From assembly GCA_012970285.1 (NCBI GenBank), contig JIBW01000002.1, positions 186,001-250,000 on the forward strand: a DNA stretch of 64,000 nucleotides. The letters are read 5' to 3'. The notes under the pieces are model-generated. The model saw only the letters and a list, made by a program, of their open reading frames with translations, was not told the DNA's origin and searched no databases. Position numbers and translations under genes: made by a program. How positions within the stretch are numbered: position 1 is the first letter of the stretch; each line of letters begins with the position of its first letter. The stretch comes from Bacillaceae bacterium JMAK1. GTDB taxonomy: Bacteria > Bacillota > Bacilli > Bacillales > Marinococcaceae. Shown here in pieces: positions 24,676 through 34,553 of the stretch.

Positions 24676-25212
24676 GTGCGTAACGTAACGTTAATGGATA
24701 TTTATACTCACCCAGTTGCAAGGAAATTTATAACACGTTCTGGCTTAAGACACGCAATTGACACAGCGAATACGGCTTATAATCTCGCCGCCGAAATGGA
24801 CGTAGATCCTGATTTGGCAACAAAGGCTGCGTTCATGCACGATATCGGTCATTACACATGGTATCGTGAGGATGGAAAGTGGGATTTTGATCGCTATAAA
24901 GAAAATGATATCCATGCAATTAAAGGGGCAGAGCGGGCTCATAAGTTGCTCATTCGTCTCGGTGAGGATCGCTCGAAAGCGAAAGAAATTGCCCTTGCGA
25001 TTTTGCTTCATACAGATTCGTATTTACCAGAAGGCACGCTTGCATTAAACCCATTACAACAAATCGTCGCAAAAGCAGATGAGTTAAATGAACAACCAAA
25101 TGGGAGTCATCATTATATGACGATCAATGAAAAGGAAGCGAGCGATGTGCTGACGCAACTTGATCAAAAAGTAGAAGAATATGAAGCAGTCGGTCATAAA
25201 AAGACGAGTTAA
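24676..25212 (+). CDS. HD-domain phosphohydrolase
   Basis: HD-domain proteins are metal-dependent phosphohydrolases, often acting on nucleotides. The 178-residue protein has a plausible metal site: FMHDIGHYTW (HD pair), then downstream ALAILLHTDSY. GTG 24676 is preceded by CTAGGAGGAG and is preferred over the ATG at 24652, which lies upstream of that site. It stands alone between two terminators. The substrate cannot be inferred. Confidence 0.8.
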   Translation: MRNVTLMDIYTHPVARKFITRSGLRHAIDTANTAYNLAAEMDVDPDLATKAAFMHDIGHYTWYREDGKWDFDRYKENDIHAIKGAERAHKLLIRLGEDRSKAKEIALAILLHTDSYLPEGTLALNPLQQIVAKADELNEQPNGSHHYMTINEKEASDVLTQLDQKVEEYEAVGHKKTS

Positions 25213-25248
25213 ACCTGAAAGGACTAGGGATGTTCCTTTCAGGTTTTT
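25212..25248 (+). terminator. Terminator of the HD-domain gene
   Basis: AACCTGAAAGGA (25212-25223) and TCCTTTCAGGTT (25234-25245) form a perfect 12-bp stem, followed by T. Confidence 0.88.
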
Positions 25249-25292
25249 TCGTATTAACGTATACTTATGGAAGAATATGAGGAGGGGTCACG

Positions 25293-26525
25293 ATGGATAC
25301 TTACAAACAAGTTTATGAACAGTTACAACAAATCAAAGCGGTTGAAGAAGCCATAACTTTTTTAGCAAATGATGATACAAGTACGCTAGAGGAGCAAATT
25401 GTACTTGCAGAAATTCCAGCACCTCCTTTTCAAGAGGAGAAGCGAACCGACTATATTTATGAGCAACTTGAACAACTCGGCTTGGTAGATGTTCAAAAGG
25501 ATACGGAAGGTAATGTGTTTGGAACGTATGAGGGAGTCGAAGATGGACCAACATTGTTTGTAAGTGCGCATGCAGACAGTGTGTTTGGAGAAGAAGTTGA
25601 TACAACAGTTACGCATAAAGATGGTACATACTACGGACCTGGCATTACAGACGACGCTAGAGGGTTAGCTGCGATGTTATCAATTGTACGAGCGTTTACA
25701 AAGTACAAGCTTTCAATAAAAGGGAAGATTATCTTCGGAGCAACTGTTGGAGAAGAAGGAGTCGGTGATTTAAGAGGTGTGAAAGCTTTTTTTGATCATC
25801 ATACAGATGTTGATGGATTTATTTCAATTGATGCAGTGTCTCCAACAGAAATTATTTACCTTGGCACGGGTAGTTATCGTTATGAAGTAACGATTTCAGG
25901 GCCTGGCGGACATAGCTTTGGCGCATTTGGGACGCCGAGTGCATTGCATGCAGCAGCAAAAGTGGCAGCAAAATTAACCGATTATGATGTAACCGACGTA
26001 CCTAAAACAACGTTTAATATTGGGAGTATCCAAGGAGGTACATCTCCAACTGCAATTGCAGAATTCGCGAGAATGACAATTGATTTACGGTCAAATGGAA
26101 ACCTGCAATTGCAAGCGATCGACGATTATTTGCATCAAGCATTAGCAACTGCAGTAGAGGAAGAGTCAAACCGCGCGCCATATGGAAAGCTTACATATAC
26201 CGTAACGAAAATTGGTGATCGACCAGTTGGAACGCAGTCGAGCGATTCTCCAATTGTTCGTGTGGCTGAAATGGCAACAAAATCACTTAATTTAACCCCG
26301 AAACTTGCAGGGCCTGCTAGTACGGATGCAAATCACCCGATTCATTTAGGGATTCCTGCCCTAACACTTGGAGCAGGTGGTGAAGCAGGTGCAGCGCATA
26401 CCTTAAATGAATGGTATCGACCGACAAACAGTTACTTAGGGCCACAGCGTGTCCTTTATACTATTCTAGGCTTAGTAGGTACAAATGAAACGGAATCAAT
26501 GTTATCTCGTAGATTGGCAAAGTAG
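25293..26525 (+). CDS. M20-family metallopeptidase (PepT/DapE-like)
   Basis: M20 peptidases use two metal ions to release residues from small peptides or acyl-amino acids. The 410-residue protein keeps the metal ligands: SAHADS (His), GITDDARG (bridging Asp), GEEGVGD (catalytic Glu plus ligand), SIDAV (Asp) and AAHTLNEW (His), and a lid domain between roughly residues 200 and 320. RBS GAGGAGGGG precedes the ATG. The PAP2 gene starts 17 bases downstream. It is tripeptidase-like, but the substrate is not defined. Confidence 0.85.
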   Translation: MDTYKQVYEQLQQIKAVEEAITFLANDDTSTLEEQIVLAEIPAPPFQEEKRTDYIYEQLEQLGLVDVQKDTEGNVFGTYEGVEDGPTLFVSAHADSVFGEEVDTTVTHKDGTYYGPGITDDARGLAAMLSIVRAFTKYKLSIKGKIIFGATVGEEGVGDLRGVKAFFDHHTDVDGFISIDAVSPTEIIYLGTGSYRYEVTISGPGGHSFGAFGTPSALHAAAKVAAKLTDYDVTDVPKTTFNIGSIQGGTSPTAIAEFARMTIDLRSNGNLQLQAIDDYLHQALATAVEEESNRAPYGKLTYTVTKIGDRPVGTQSSDSPIVRVAEMATKSLNLTPKLAGPASTDANHPIHLGIPALTLGAGGEAGAAHTLNEWYRPTNSYLGPQRVLYTILGLVGTNETESMLSRRLAK

Positions 26526-26542
26526 AAAGTAGGAATAACGTT

Positions 26543-27211
26543 TTGAAAATGAATCGACTCACAAAAACATTGCTTTATATTACCTTGACCGTCCTCATAT
26601 CGTTCTTGTTTCGACCGCTCGCTTTACGCTTAGACGAAATTGTCTATGAAGCACTTCAACCTGTGCACCGTACAGAAGAGGGTGCGTTGTATACATTTGC
26701 GGAATGGATTACGGTTCTCGGTGGTTCGACAGCGTTTATGCTCATCATTGCGATTCTCTCTGTTGCGTTTTATTGGAGAAAAAAATGGCAATGGTTTATA
26801 TTTATGGTTGTCTTTTTTGTCGGTGGTGTACTCATCAATACCGTGCTCAAACAAATCATCGCTCGGGACCGACCTTATGGAATTGAAAAAAGTATTGATT
26901 ACATAGGGGAAATATTTAACCTTTTATCGTATAGCTTTCCGAGCGGACACTCATTTCGGGCGATGATGCTTGCGCTATTTCTTTCTTTTCTCGTTTATCA
27001 AAGTTACAAATTGAGTCGCTTCAAGTTGATGATTAGTGTAGGGTTAATGATTTTAGCGATTACAATCGCATTAAGCCGCGTCGTACTTGCTGTACATTTC
27101 CCAAGCGATATTATTGCGGCTGTCCTGTATGCGGCAGTATGGTTTGTCATTTTAAAAATGTGGTTAGATCCCGGTGTTAAGGAGGGTGGAAGTGAGAATC
27201 TTAATCGCTGA
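26543..27211 (+). CDS. PAP2-family lipid phosphatase
   Basis: PAP2 membrane enzymes dephosphorylate lipid phosphates such as undecaprenyl pyrophosphate or phosphatidylglycerophosphate. The 222-residue protein has about five or six membrane segments and the three signature motifs: KQIIARDRP, SFPSGHS and SRVVLAVHFPSD. The start is TTG 26543 or ATG 26549; AAAGTAGGAAT fits the TTG better. Its end overlaps the response regulator gene by 20 bases, so it is probably co-expressed with an envelope-sensing two-component system. Confidence 0.88.
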   Translation: MKMNRLTKTLLYITLTVLISFLFRPLALRLDEIVYEALQPVHRTEEGALYTFAEWITVLGGSTAFMLIIAILSVAFYWRKKWQWFIFMVVFFVGGVLINTVLKQIIARDRPYGIEKSIDYIGEIFNLLSYSFPSGHSFRAMMLALFLSFLVYQSYKLSRFKLMISVGLMILAITIALSRVVLAVHFPSDIIAAVLYAAVWFVILKMWLDPGVKEGGSENLNR

Positions 27212-27878
27212 AGACGATTTAAAGATAAGTCGATTGCTCGTTCTTGAACTTGAATATGAAGGCTATGAAACGACCGTTTGTCATGACGGAGTTGAAGCGG
27301 TTCAAGCGATTGAACAGAACTGTTTTGACTTACTTTTACTCGATGTGATGTTACCGAAATTAAGTGGTTTAGAGATCTTACGCCGTTTTAGAAAAAATGA
27401 CCATACGACGCCAGTCATTATGGTAACAGCAAAAGCAGATGTGACAGATAAAGTAAGCGGGTTAGATTCCGGTGCCAATGATTATATTACGAAGCCATTT
27501 GAAAATGAGGAATTGCTTGCACGGATTCGAGTACAACTTCGAAAGTCAACACAAGAAGACACCGAAAGTGAGAGTACTCTTACATTGGCCGATGTTGTCG
27601 TTTATCCAGAACGACACGAGGTGTATCGTAACGATCAGCTTGTTGAGTTAACAGCGAAGGAATTTCGTTTGCTCGTCTATTTACTTGAAAACCAAGGTCA
27701 TGTACTAACGAGAGATCAGTTGCTTCAGCACGTTTGGGGTTATGACTATATTGGAGACACGAATGTTACTGATGTTTACATTCGTTATCTCCGTAAAAAG
27801 ATTGATCACAACGCGAGCGTATCGTTAATTCATACGGTTCGTGGCGTCGGCTATGTGATGAAAGTAGTAAAAGCGTGA
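27192..27878 (+). CDS. OmpR-family response regulator (YkoG-like)
   Basis: The 228-residue protein has a receiver domain (acidic AEDD, phospho-Asp in LLLLDVMLPK, Thr in VMVTAK, Lys in TKPFENEE) and an OmpR-type winged helix (LTAKEFRLLVYLLENQ, then VDVYIRYLRKKID-like segment). GTG 27192 follows AAGGAGGGTGG. It overlaps the kinase gene by 4 bases (GTGA). The following kinase and PepSY gene match the order ykoG-ykoH-ykoI of B. subtilis; orthology is inferred from that order only. Confidence 0.88.
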   Translation: MRILIAEDDLKISRLLVLELEYEGYETTVCHDGVEAVQAIEQNCFDLLLLDVMLPKLSGLEILRRFRKNDHTTPVIMVTAKADVTDKVSGLDSGANDYITKPFENEELLARIRVQLRKSTQEDTESESTLTLADVVVYPERHEVYRNDQLVELTAKEFRLLVYLLENQGHVLTRDQLLQHVWGYDYIGDTNVTDVYIRYLRKKIDHNASVSLIHTVRGVGYVMKVVKA

Positions 27879-29251
27879 AGTTACGAACGAAAATACAACT
27901 TCTTGCTTCCGTCGTCGTCGTGGTGTTTGTGAGCTTAACGAATGTGGCGATTTATATGTTTTATGAAAATCAAAGCTTTCAAAGTGAAGCGGAGCGTGTA
28001 CTCAATCAAACGGATGCTATGAGTCAGGCGGTCAGTACCGTTCCTTACGATGAACTCATCCTCGTAAACGTTATTCAATCATACATTCCGACAGCAGGAA
28101 TGATCAGGCTCATTAATGAGGACCAAGAAAGCTTTCACACCTTTACGACGGATGAGTCATTTTCTTCGATCCCCACCTCGTTTACGGACTCACAATCGGC
28201 TCAAACGATGACAACGGATGATCAGGAACGGTATGTGATCGCATCAAAACCGTTAATTTGGGAAGATGGTGAAATTGTTACGCTTCAAGTCGTTGAACGA
28301 TTGTATGGATTAGAAGAGAACATGGCTTTGTTACGGTACATTCTAATCGTAGCATCCATCATTGCCATTTTGCCTGCAATTGTTGGAGGGTTTTTGCTGG
28401 CTGCAATTATCGTGAAACCAGTGCAGCGGTTAAGTGAGACGATGGTGCAAGTTGAAGCAGAAGGCAATTTTCAGAAGTTAAACGAACAGAACGTAACGAA
28501 AGACGAACTCGGACAATTGACGGTTGCTTTCAATAAAATGATGGAACGATTACATCGGCAGTTTAAGCAACAAGAGCAGTTTGTGTCAGATGCTTCTCAC
28601 GAATTGAGAACGCCGTTAACGGTTATTGATGGCTATGCCAAGCTGTTGCTTAGAAGAGACATTGATCGAAGCTCTCCGCTATTCAAAGAGTCATTACTTG
28701 CAATTTCTAGTGAAACGAAACAGATGCAGCATCTTACAGAGCAGCTCTTGATTCTTGCGAAAGATGATGAGCAGCTGCACGTCGAGAAGTCGACGTTTAA
28801 CATTACGCATCTTCTAGAAGAAGTTCGTGACCGCTTTCAAGTTGCGACAGACCGTCAGATCAAACAAATTGATGAGCGATTTAAGCAAACGGTGTATGCA
28901 GATCGAGAGAAAGTGAAGCAAGTTTTGTATATCTTAGTGGACAATGCTTTAAAGTATAGTGAGGGAGATATTGAGTTTGTCGTAGATCGTAAAAAAGACA
29001 TGGTATACGTTCTAGTTCGTGATTATGGTGTTGGGATCGATGAACAAGAGATCGCCTACATATTTGATCGTTTCTATCAAATCGATGCAGGTCGAGATCG
29101 TCAAACAACAGGTGTTGGGCTCGGGCTGTCGATTGCGAAGAAGTTATTAGAAGCACAACAGGCGACCATCTCTGTTGAAAGTGAAAAGGGGAAATCTACG
29201 ACGTTTACAATCGGCTTACCAGCTGGAGAGGGCAGTGGGAACGATGAATAA
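27875..29251 (+). CDS. Sensor histidine kinase (YkoH-like)
   Basis: The 458-residue membrane kinase has two membrane segments around an extracytoplasmic domain of about 120 residues, a HAMP linker (PVQRLSETMVQVEAEGNF), a dimerisation/phospho-acceptor helix with SDASHELRTPLTV, and an ATPase domain with DNALKYS, RDYGVGI and GVGLGLSIAKKL. It starts at GTG 27875 within the regulator gene. It would phosphorylate the regulator encoded upstream. The signal is unknown; the PAP2 and PepSY neighbours point to the envelope. Confidence 0.88.
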   Translation: MKLRTKIQLLASVVVVVFVSLTNVAIYMFYENQSFQSEAERVLNQTDAMSQAVSTVPYDELILVNVIQSYIPTAGMIRLINEDQESFHTFTTDESFSSIPTSFTDSQSAQTMTTDDQERYVIASKPLIWEDGEIVTLQVVERLYGLEENMALLRYILIVASIIAILPAIVGGFLLAAIIVKPVQRLSETMVQVEAEGNFQKLNEQNVTKDELGQLTVAFNKMMERLHRQFKQQEQFVSDASHELRTPLTVIDGYAKLLLRRDIDRSSPLFKESLLAISSETKQMQHLTEQLLILAKDDEQLHVEKSTFNITHLLEEVRDRFQVATDRQIKQIDERFKQTVYADREKVKQVLYILVDNALKYSEGDIEFVVDRKKDMVYVLVRDYGVGIDEQEIAYIFDRFYQIDAGRDRQTTGVGLGLSIAKKLLEAQQATISVESEKGKSTTFTIGLPAGEGSGNDE

Positions 29252-29747
29252 GAAAATGATTGCCCTTATCGCTACTTTGCTCATTGTGATCATCGTGATC
29301 GCTCTATTTCCGAATGACTCAGAAGTATTATCGATTGATGAAATGACATCAAAGGTGATTGATGAGTATCCAGGAGAGGTTGTTTATGAAGGAGAATCAC
29401 ACACGAATTCTTCTTCTGGCATGCACGAGTTTTCTATACGGTTTCAAGGAACGGAGTATCAATTATTTGTGGATGAACATGTTGGAACGATTCATGGTCT
29501 TTCTAAAGCTGGAGAAGCGGATCGCAATAATGCTGAAGAAAAACGTTCACAAGATGTGATCATTTCCAGTGAAGACGCATTAACGATTGCAAAAGGTCAT
29601 TTTGACGGAGAGCTTGATAGCATTGAATTAGATGAAGAAGACGGTCGGATTATCTGGGTCGTTGAACTCGAACGAAATGACGTAGAAGCTGAAATTGAAA
29701 TTGATGCGTTCACTGGAGAGGTTTTGATTATTGCTTACGAAGATTAA
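29244..29747 (+). CDS. PepSY-domain membrane-anchored protein (YkoI-like)
   Basis: The 167-residue protein has an N-terminal membrane anchor (MIALIATLLIVIIVIALF), then two PepSY-like repeats (about 28-85 and 105-165), each with an ITxxxA-type helix and a strand segment such as VVELERNDVEAEIEIDAFTGEV. PepSY domains are thought to restrain secreted peptidases. It begins 8 bases before the end of the kinase gene. Strong acidity is noticeable. A role as an extracellular sensor or inhibitor partner of the kinase is an inference. Confidence 0.8.
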   Translation: MNKKMIALIATLLIVIIVIALFPNDSEVLSIDEMTSKVIDEYPGEVVYEGESHTNSSSGMHEFSIRFQGTEYQLFVDEHVGTIHGLSKAGEADRNNAEEKRSQDVIISSEDALTIAKGHFDGELDSIELDEEDGRIIWVVELERNDVEAEIEIDAFTGEVLIIAYED

Positions 29748-29969
29748 AGTTGAATGACAAGTGAATAACTTTACGAAAAAAGTAAAAACTACGTTCAACC
29801 GCTGACAAATTTTACAGGATTTTTAATTAAATGGTCTTATTTTAGTAATAATCTACGAAATTGTAACAGCATTGAAACCGTATGTTAGAAATATTTCAGT
29901 ATAATAAACGTATACTCATGGGCAGTACGTGTTTTAACGAGTACTTGTCGTAAGAAAGTTGGGCAGGCT

Positions 29970-31151
29970 GTGATTACCCTTTTTGCAACGATTATATTAT
30001 TAGGGCTTTTAGGATTAGGTATTTATGAGAAACGAAAACATCAAGTAGAAGTGAACAAAGTCCCTCTGCGCATTAATGTGAATGGCAGTAGAGGGAAGTC
30101 TACGGTAACGAGGTTAATTGCTGGTGTTTTAATGGAGGATGGCATTAAAACAGTCGGTAAGATGACAGGTACGGCAGCACGGATGTTCTATTGGGATACC
30201 GACGAAGAACGGCCAATCAAACGACGACCAGAAGGCGCGAACATTCGTGAACAAAGAGGTGCAATGAAAGAAGCGGCTGATCGTGGAGCGGAAGCGTTTG
30301 TCAGCGAATGTATGGCGGTTGCGCCAGATTATCAGCGCGTACTTCAAGAGAATTGGATGCAAGCAAACATTACAGTTATCGTCAACGTCGTTGAAGATCA
30401 TATGGAAGTAATGGGACCGACTCTAGATCATATGGTTGATGCATACAAAGAGACGATTCCTTATAACGGTAAGCTAATTATCTCTCCATCTCCTTATGTT
30501 GAGTACTTCAAGATTGAGGCAGGTAAGCGAAATACCGAAGTATTCGTTGCCGATACTGATGCGGTTCCTAAATCATACTTAAAGAAATTCGAGTACATGA
30601 TTTTTCCTGAGAACGTGGCTCTTGCTCTTGCGGTAGCAAAAGCGTTAGATATCGATGAGAACACAGCAGGACGTGGAATGCTTAAAGCAAAAGCAGCACC
30701 TGGGGTGACGAGAGTGTTTCCTTTCGATACAACAACTAAAGGAAATGCTTCATTCTTTGTTAATGGTTTCTCTGCAAACGAACCGGCTTCAACTTTAAAG
30801 ATTTGGGAAAATGTTGTGGAACTTGGGTACCCTTCTGAACAGCCAATTATCGTCATGAATTGTCGTTCAGATCGACCTGAACGAACCGAACAGTTCGCTA
30901 AAGATTTATTACCAGAGATTGAAATGGATAAATTGATCGTTATTGGAGAAGGCATTGCACCGATTCAAAGTGCTTATGACGAAGGTCGTCTACAAGTAAA
31001 TGAACTTGTGAACTTCGAAGGATACGAGGCAAACGATGTGTTTCAATACTTAGAGCAAGTTGTTGATGGACAAGTCGTCTATGGTATTGGAAATTACCAT
31101 GGTGCAGTACCACTTATAGAACGATTAGAAACGATAAAAAAGGAAGCATGA
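29970..31151 (+). CDS. pgsB: Poly-gamma-glutamate synthase subunit PgsB (CapB)
   Basis: PgsB/CapB is the ATP-dependent amide ligase that polymerises gamma-linked glutamate at the membrane. The 393-residue protein has an N-terminal membrane helix, P-loop NGSRGKSTVTRL, and Mur-ligase-like segments (VVEDHMEVMGPTLD and MNCRSDRPERTEQF). GTG 29970 follows a weak GGGCAGG site. It starts a pgsBCA-ggt-pgsE operon. The 220-base upstream region has a TATAAT at 29900-29905 with no good -35, consistent with a regulated promoter. Confidence 0.94.
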   Translation: MITLFATIILLGLLGLGIYEKRKHQVEVNKVPLRINVNGSRGKSTVTRLIAGVLMEDGIKTVGKMTGTAARMFYWDTDEERPIKRRPEGANIREQRGAMKEAADRGAEAFVSECMAVAPDYQRVLQENWMQANITVIVNVVEDHMEVMGPTLDHMVDAYKETIPYNGKLIISPSPYVEYFKIEAGKRNTEVFVADTDAVPKSYLKKFEYMIFPENVALALAVAKALDIDENTAGRGMLKAKAAPGVTRVFPFDTTTKGNASFFVNGFSANEPASTLKIWENVVELGYPSEQPIIVMNCRSDRPERTEQFAKDLLPEIEMDKLIVIGEGIAPIQSAYDEGRLQVNELVNFEGYEANDVFQYLEQVVDGQVVYGIGNYHGAVPLIERLETIKKEA

Positions 31152-31170
31152 CGTAAGGAGTTGCTGTCAG

Positions 31171-31620
31171 TTGTTTGGTACAGAGTTATATATCGCACTC
31201 GTGATCGGCGTAGTGCTCAGTTTGATTTATACAGAACGAACGGGGATTATGCCGGCAGGTTTAATTGTTCCGGGTTATTTAGCACTCGTTTTTGATCAAG
31301 TGATATTTTTAGTGATGATTTTCTTTCTAAGCTTTATTACGTATTTAATCGTAACTCAAGTTGTCGGTCGAGTTACGATTCTCTATGGTCGACGTAAATT
31401 TGCAGCGATGATGACGGTCGGGATTCTTGTGAAAATGATCTTTGATTATTTCTATCCCATCTTTCCATTCGAGACCGTAGAGTTTAGAGGGCTTGGTGTT
31501 ATTGTCCCGGGACTTATTGCAAACGCATTTCAACGTCAAGGGGTATTACCGACAACGTTAAGTACACTCGTTCTTAGCGGTATAACGTTTCTAATCGTGT
31601 CCTTACTTTATTTCTTATAA
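31171..31620 (+). CDS. pgsC: Poly-gamma-glutamate synthase subunit PgsC (CapC)
   Basis: PgsC/CapC is the small integral membrane partner of PgsB. The 149-residue protein has four or five membrane segments and the family segment IMPAGLIVPGYLALV and RGLGVIVPGLIANAFQRQG. It uses TTG 31171, preceded by AAGGAG 12-13 bases upstream. The length matches the family (about 149). Confidence 0.93.
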   Translation: MFGTELYIALVIGVVLSLIYTERTGIMPAGLIVPGYLALVFDQVIFLVMIFFLSFITYLIVTQVVGRVTILYGRRKFAAMMTVGILVKMIFDYFYPIFPFETVEFRGLGVIVPGLIANAFQRQGVLPTTLSTLVLSGITFLIVSLLYFL

Positions 31621-31667
31621 ATTAAGGGCTTAAGAAATGGGATTTAAATGAGACGAGGGATTACTCG

Positions 31668-32813
31668 ATGGAAAACGAGAAATTTACATTTAAAGAGAAG
31701 ATGCTCGCATTTACAAAAAAGCATAAAAAAAGAGCATTGCCACATAGCATTATCGGTGTTTTTGTCACACTCGTTATATTACTAGCTGCAAATTGGTGGC
31801 CATTACCAGAACGAGAGACATTAGCTGAGACAGGAAGTCAAGAAGAGGAATCAATCTTTACAGCATCAATGGTTGGAGACATGATGTTAGGAAGATATGT
31901 TTCAAATGTTATTGACCATCGTGGTGGGAACTTTTTGTTGCATTATGCACAGCCATATTTTGATGAAGCAGATTATGTGACAGGCAATTTAGAGAACCCT
32001 CTATTAATCGACGGTCATGATTACGTGCCTGCAGACAAGGAAATTCACCTTGAGGCACCTTCAGAAACGGTACAGATTTTAGAAGACGCTGGCTTTTCAA
32101 CAGTTAACATCGCAAACAACCATATTCTTGATTATGGTCAACAAGGGTTATACGATACATTAGATGTGTTAGACCAATCGTCTGTGAATGCAGTCGGACA
32201 AGTCCAAAACCCAGCCATCGATTACCAATCAATCAACGGCATTACGGTTGCAACGATTGGCTTTAACGATGTGTATTACGGAGGCGGACAAGAAGGGGTG
32301 CTTTCAGCTACGCCATCAGAATCATTAGAGTACATTAAAGCAGCGAAAAGTGGTCAAGATGCAGCAGACCTCGTCATCGCTCACGTTCATGCAGGTGTGG
32401 AGTATACGAGTACTCCGACTGAGCGACAAGAACAGTTAATGAAAGCCTATGTTGATGCTGGTGCAGACATTGTGATCGGGCATCACCCTCACGTGTTGCA
32501 ATCGGTTGAGACGTATAATGACGGCATTATTTTCTACTCATTAGGGAACTTTATATTTGATCAAGGGTGGACTCGTACACGCGACACTGCCCTTGCTCAA
32601 TACCATTTATATGAGGATGGACGAGCAGAAATTGAATTAGTTCCGTTTCGCGTTCATGAAGCTCAACCTCGAGCGATTACAGGCCCTAGGGAAGAGTACT
32701 TTAAGCAACGCATTTTTCAACAATTAACAAAGGATACGACAGATGATCAAGCATACGAGATTCGAGACGGAAGGCTAATATTCGAAGTAGATCATCGTCA
32801 TGTGGTAAACTAA
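31668..32813 (+). CDS. pgsA: Poly-gamma-glutamate system protein PgsA (CapA)
   Basis: PgsA/CapA has a metallophosphatase-like fold and is needed for polymerisation and export of gamma-PGA. The 381-residue protein has a cytoplasmic basic start, one membrane anchor, then the extracytoplasmic domain with VGDMMLGR, GNLENPLL, NIANNHILDYG and IGHHPHVLQS, all metal-site segments of the family. ATG 31668 has only a weak purine site (GACGAGGG about 9-14 bases upstream). Confidence 0.92.
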   Translation: MENEKFTFKEKMLAFTKKHKKRALPHSIIGVFVTLVILLAANWWPLPERETLAETGSQEEESIFTASMVGDMMLGRYVSNVIDHRGGNFLLHYAQPYFDEADYVTGNLENPLLIDGHDYVPADKEIHLEAPSETVQILEDAGFSTVNIANNHILDYGQQGLYDTLDVLDQSSVNAVGQVQNPAIDYQSINGITVATIGFNDVYYGGGQEGVLSATPSESLEYIKAAKSGQDAADLVIAHVHAGVEYTSTPTERQEQLMKAYVDAGADIVIGHHPHVLQSVETYNDGIIFYSLGNFIFDQGWTRTRDTALAQYHLYEDGRAEIELVPFRVHEAQPRAITGPREEYFKQRIFQQLTKDTTDDQAYEIRDGRLIFEVDHRHVVN

Positions 32814-32864
32814 CACGAGCGAAATGCGAGTAGTTTCATCGTTCGCAGTGTGGGAGGAAATTAT

Positions 32865-34520
32865 ATGTCCAAAAAAATGACGATAATCATGTCGATTGCA
32901 GCCGCCTTGTTGCTTGTGATTGCAGTCGTATTCAGTAACGTCACTGAAGAAGCACAACTTGAAGAAGGTTCTGTAACAGAAGGGGAAGGCAATGGGTCAC
33001 CGTCAGCTCCAACAGGACAGCAAACTGAACTTGGCGACTCCGGGGTTACAGCTTCTCACCCAATCGCCGAAGAGGTAGGTGAGCAAATCTTATCTCAAGG
33101 TGGGAATGCGGTCGATGCAGCGATTGCAATTTCATTTACACTCGGTGTTGTTGAACCTTACGGTTCTGGTATTGGCGGAGGTGGAGCGATGCTCGTACTT
33201 GAAGATTTAGCTGCTGCACCTTCAGTCTATGATTATCGTGAAATGTCACCAGCTGATGGGAACGAGAATAATGCTGGAATACCAGGATTCGTAAAAGGAA
33301 TGCAACATGTTCATGAGGCGCACGGTACGTTGCCGTTAGAAGATCTGTTAGCTCCTGCGATTGATTTGGCCGAGAATGGATTTACGGTTGATGAGATGCT
33401 GGAAGATCGACTGTACCGGGCAAATGTACGAATTGATGAAAGTGCTGCACAAGAATTCTATCCGAGTGGGGTGCGCATTAAAGCTGGTATGGATCTCGTA
33501 CAACCGAGACTCGCCGACACGATGCGACGACTTTTAGAAAATGGGTTTGAAGACTTTTATACTGGGGAATTAGCTAATGAACTTGCTGGAGACCGTAATA
33601 GTATAACGCATGCTGATTTACAAGCCTATGAGGTGCTTGAGACTGAAGCAGTATCCGGTCAATTCACGGACTACACCGTCTACTCAGCTCCTGCTCCGAT
33701 GTCTGGTATTACGATGATCCAGCAGTTGCAAATGGCAGAACTTGCTGGACTTACTGAGGTTGAACCTGGTTCTGCAGAGTTCGCTCATACGTTTGTTGAG
33801 ATTACGAAAGAAGCCTACCGTGATCGTTCACGAAACATCGGAGACCCTACGTTTACTCCGGTCGATGCAGAGCAACTAACGAGCATTGAGTATAGTGAAG
33901 AGCTTCTTACGAGTGTAGATTCACTTGCGAACACTTCGATTCATGAAGGGGCTGTAGCGAGCACAGATGACCAAGGCAATACGACTGCATTTTCGATTGC
34001 GGACGCAGATGGCATGGTCGTATCTGCAACAAACACGCTCAGCAACTTCTTCGGTGAAGGAGTTATGGTGAACCAAGGATATTTTCTTAACAACCATATG
34101 AACAACTTTGCACAAAGTGAAACGTCACCGAACCTTTATCAAGGTCACAAACGTTCACGTAGTTTTATTGCTCCAACACTGCTTGTGCATCAAGAGAACC
34201 AAGAAGTGATTGGTGTTGGTAGTCCAGGTGGGAATCGTATTCCACAAATTATGAGTCAAGTGCTCGTGTATGGTTCGCAGTTGGGGAACTTCGAAGAAGC
34301 TATGCAAGCACCGAGGGTGACGCACGGAACGCACCCAGAAACAAATGAACAGCAAATGATCATTGAACCTGCTTGGCCTGAAGAGAGTGAAGAGGCTCTA
34401 TTGGAAAGAGGCCATGATGTTGATCGATATTACACGTCTGTGTTCTTTGGAGGCCTTCAAGTTCTTATTGCCGATTATGATGATGGGAACGTAAGCCGAA
34501 TTCAAGATCCGAGACGATAG
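32865..34520 (+). CDS. ggt: Gamma-glutamyltransferase (CapD-like)
   Basis: GGTs cleave or transfer gamma-glutamyl bonds; in B. anthracis the cap-operon member CapD trims gamma-PGA and anchors it to peptidoglycan. The 551-residue precursor has a membrane/signal segment, a GGT large subunit (GGNAVDAAIAISFTLGVVEP, YGSGIGGGG) and the autoprocessing/catalytic Thr region (QGNTTAFSIAD), then the small subunit (NNHMNNFA, GSPGGNRIP). ATG 32865 follows GGGAGGAAA. Its place within the pgs operon suggests a CapD-like role, either wall anchoring or polymer length control; which one is unproven. Confidence 0.9.
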   Translation: MSKKMTIIMSIAAALLLVIAVVFSNVTEEAQLEEGSVTEGEGNGSPSAPTGQQTELGDSGVTASHPIAEEVGEQILSQGGNAVDAAIAISFTLGVVEPYGSGIGGGGAMLVLEDLAAAPSVYDYREMSPADGNENNAGIPGFVKGMQHVHEAHGTLPLEDLLAPAIDLAENGFTVDEMLEDRLYRANVRIDESAAQEFYPSGVRIKAGMDLVQPRLADTMRRLLENGFEDFYTGELANELAGDRNSITHADLQAYEVLETEAVSGQFTDYTVYSAPAPMSGITMIQQLQMAELAGLTEVEPGSAEFAHTFVEITKEAYRDRSRNIGDPTFTPVDAEQLTSIEYSEELLTSVDSLANTSIHEGAVASTDDQGNTTAFSIADADGMVVSATNTLSNFFGEGVMVNQGYFLNNHMNNFAQSETSPNLYQGHKRSRSFIAPTLLVHQENQEVIGVGSPGGNRIPQIMSQVLVYGSQLGNFEEAMQAPRVTHGTHPETNEQQMIIEPAWPEESEEALLERGHDVDRYYTSVFFGGLQVLIADYDDGNVSRIQDPRR

Positions 34521-34553
34521 TGAATTGCAATGGAGAGAGGAACGAAATAAACG

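Noticed and set aside
30494-30955. Minus-strand frame of about 153 codons
   Set aside because: It is antisense to pgsB with no ribosome binding site or recognisable motif.
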